Position numbers and translations under genes: made by a program | In this document: positions 19,415-20,357 of the stretch, one piece after another | How positions within the stretch are numbered: the stretch's first letter is position 1 | Layout: every line of letters starts with the position of its first letter | Source of the DNA: a virus | Length of the DNA: 20,357 nucleotides | Direction: 5' to 3' (one strand) | Virus record (IMG/VR): IMGVR_UViG_3300043409_001760 | Coordinates: 1-20,357 of that record | Notes under the pieces: model-generated | Told to the model about the DNA's origin: nothing | The model's database searches: none | The model's input: the letters and a program-made list of their open reading frames with translations, nothing else

Positions 19415-20182
19415 ATGGCTTTCACTGACATTCAGATTTGCAGCCTCGCCCTTTCCCGCATCGGTTCACGTGCCACCATCGGCAGCTTGAGCGAGGCGAC
19501 AAACGAGGCCCGAGCCTGCAATATGGCTTACACTCTGGCGCTTGAATCGGCTCTTGTCCGCTTCAACTGGTCATTCTGTGCGGCCACCGCAAGACTGGTC
19601 GAATCCGGCACCGCGCACACCGCATGGATCAAGAACACCGTCTATGCTCTTGGCTCATTCCGCCGCCCCACCACCGACAACGGCTACGCCTATGAAGCCA
19701 CCACGGGCGGCACCTCTCACGCCACCACCGAACCCATTTGGCCCACCGCGGCAGGCGCGACCGTGGTCGATGGCACTGTCACTTGGACCTGCCGCGAGCC
19801 GATCACCGAATGGGAATACAGCTATGCCTTACCAAGCGACTGCCTCAAGGTTCGCCGCATCTTGATCGGCGATGAATGGTCGAGCGAGCCCTACGAGATC
19901 CAAGGTAATAAGCTGCTCACCAATGCCGCCGACGACAAGGGCTTGCGCATCCGCTACACCGCCCGCCCGGTCGACACTGCCCTTTTTCCTGCCTCCTTTG
20001 TCGAGGCCTTTGCGGCCAAGCTCGCCTCACGGCTTGCCGTCGCCATGGGCACCGATGCCAACACCCGCCAAGCCGTTGAACGCGAGTGGATGAGCACCCA
20101 GCCGGGAGCCGAGGCCGTGGACGCCGTGCAATCCCGCCGCAATGCAAAACCAGATCCCGAGTGGATCAAGGCGCGAGGCTAA
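19415..20182 (+). CDS. Tail tubular protein A-like, with inserted module (255 aa)
   Basis: The start (FTDIQICSLALSRIGSRATIGSL, then NEARACNMAYTLALESAL) and RFNWSFCAATARL are typical of T7-like tail tubular protein A, which attaches below the portal. The family's next landmark, a WEYSYALPSDCLKVRRI strand, appears at residues 133-149, but about 60 residues of extra sequence (70-127) are inserted before it. The C-terminal half (FPASFVEAFAAKLASRLAVAMG) is normal. GACAGGAGCAAAGC before the ATG gives a strong ribosome binding site. The insert is the same module as in the decoration protein. Confidence 0.85.
   Translation: MAFTDIQICSLALSRIGSRATIGSLSEATNEARACNMAYTLALESALVRFNWSFCAATARLVESGTAHTAWIKNTVYALGSFRRPTTDNGYAYEATTGGTSHATTEPIWPTAAGATVVDGTVTWTCREPITEWEYSYALPSDCLKVRRILIGDEWSSEPYEIQGNKLLTNAADDKGLRIRYTARPVDTALFPASFVEAFAAKLASRLAVAMGTDANTRQAVEREWMSTQPGAEAVDAVQSRRNAKPDPEWIKARG
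19622..19795 (+). repeat. Inserted module, copy 2 (in tail tubular protein A)
   Basis: Residues about 70-127, ending TVVDGTVTWTCRE, correspond to copy 1 in the decoration protein. The segment interrupts the usual tail tubular protein A sequence between the RFNWSF helix and the WEYSYALPSDCL strand. Boundaries are approximate. Confidence 0.7.
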
Positions 20183-20184
20183 TC

Positions 20185-20357
20185 ATGCAGCCAATCATTC
20201 AATCCGCTTTCACATCCGGCGAACTCAGCCCCGCCCTTCATGGACGTCAAGACCTCGCCAAGTACGACAGCGCGGCAAGATTCATTCAAAACTTCATCAT
20301 TCGCCCCACTGGCGGAGCCAGCAAGCGCCCTGGCACACGCTTCGTTGGCTACAGCAA
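20185..20357 (+). CDS. Tail tubular protein B-like / tail hub protein (partial)
   Basis: The ATG at 20185 follows the preceding stop by two bases. The visible 57 residues contain FTSGELSPALHGRQDLAKYDSAAR followed by NFIIRPTGGASKRPGTRFVG, a highly typical N-terminus of podovirus tail tubular protein B-like / stabilisation proteins. The gene leaves the window on the right. With protein A it would form the tail tube and nozzle, so the tail genes lie beyond the right edge. Confidence 0.88.
   Translation, partial: MQPIIQSAFTSGELSPALHGRQDLAKYDSAARFIQNFIIRPTGGASKRPGTRFVGYS

Noticed and set aside
1-20357. CRISPR array, insertion sequence or transposase
   Set aside because: No regularly spaced direct repeats with unique spacers and no transposase-like ORF or terminal inverted repeats were found.

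Overview
The window is a tailed double-stranded DNA phage (or prophage) genome of short-tailed (podovirus) type. The virion genes form a Bordetella BPP-1-like / Bcep22-like set: Terminase_2-type small subunit, large terminase, T7-like head-to-tail connector portal, Bbp19-like protein, scaffold, major capsid protein, Bbp16-like decoration protein, tail tubular protein A and the start of a tail tubular protein B-like gene. These families, a lipoprotein-like gene and strong AAGGA/GGAG ribosome binding sites suggest a Gram-negative, probably proteobacterial, host. No host gene is visible, so the host is an inference. GC content looks high throughout, except in one AT-rich accessory gene (4554-4925).

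Layout. (1) Positions 1-6254, minus strand: an early operon that reads leftward out of the window. It starts from a good sigma70-type promoter (6388-6416). Its order is a 46-aa ribbon-helix-helix-like protein missed by length-limited ORF calling, several small unknowns, an HTH protein, a 316-aa coiled-coil protein, then a recombination cassette (Bet/RecT annealase, YqaJ/lambda-Exo nuclease, SSB), then small unknowns. Genes are mostly coupled by ATGA-type overlaps. (2) Positions 6255-6799: the only long gene-free stretch. It holds the early leader and promoter, three 11-bp tandem repeats beside the -35 box, a rightward terminator hairpin that may end a small RNA, a tRNA 3'-end look-alike, and a leftward terminator. 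(3) Positions 6800-16240, minus strand: one late operon reading leftward: TerS, TerL, Pro-rich protein, portal, three small genes (PLA2/DUF1353-like, membrane plus coiled-coil, lipoprotein-like), two small beta-rich proteins, two tail fibre/spike proteins and an 87-aa unknown, ending at the terminator at 6751-6786. (4) Positions 16241-16315: a divergent control region with overlapping inverted repeats. (5) Positions 16316-20357, plus strand: the head-assembly and tail-tube operon, running off the right edge.

How it works together. TerS and TerL package DNA through the portal into a shell built by the scaffold, capsid and decoration proteins. The tail tubular proteins close the head and form the tail, and the fibre proteins would bind the cell. 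Bet, Exo and SSB form a complete phage single-strand-annealing recombination system. No integrase, CI-type repressor with a lysogeny module, endolysin, polymerase, CRISPR array or diversity-generating retroelement is visible, so lifestyle cannot be decided from this window. The most interesting points are a roughly 60-residue module present in two different virion proteins, the opposite orientation of the packaging/portal and capsid modules, and the regulatory structure around 6.25-6.8 kb and 16.26-16.3 kb.
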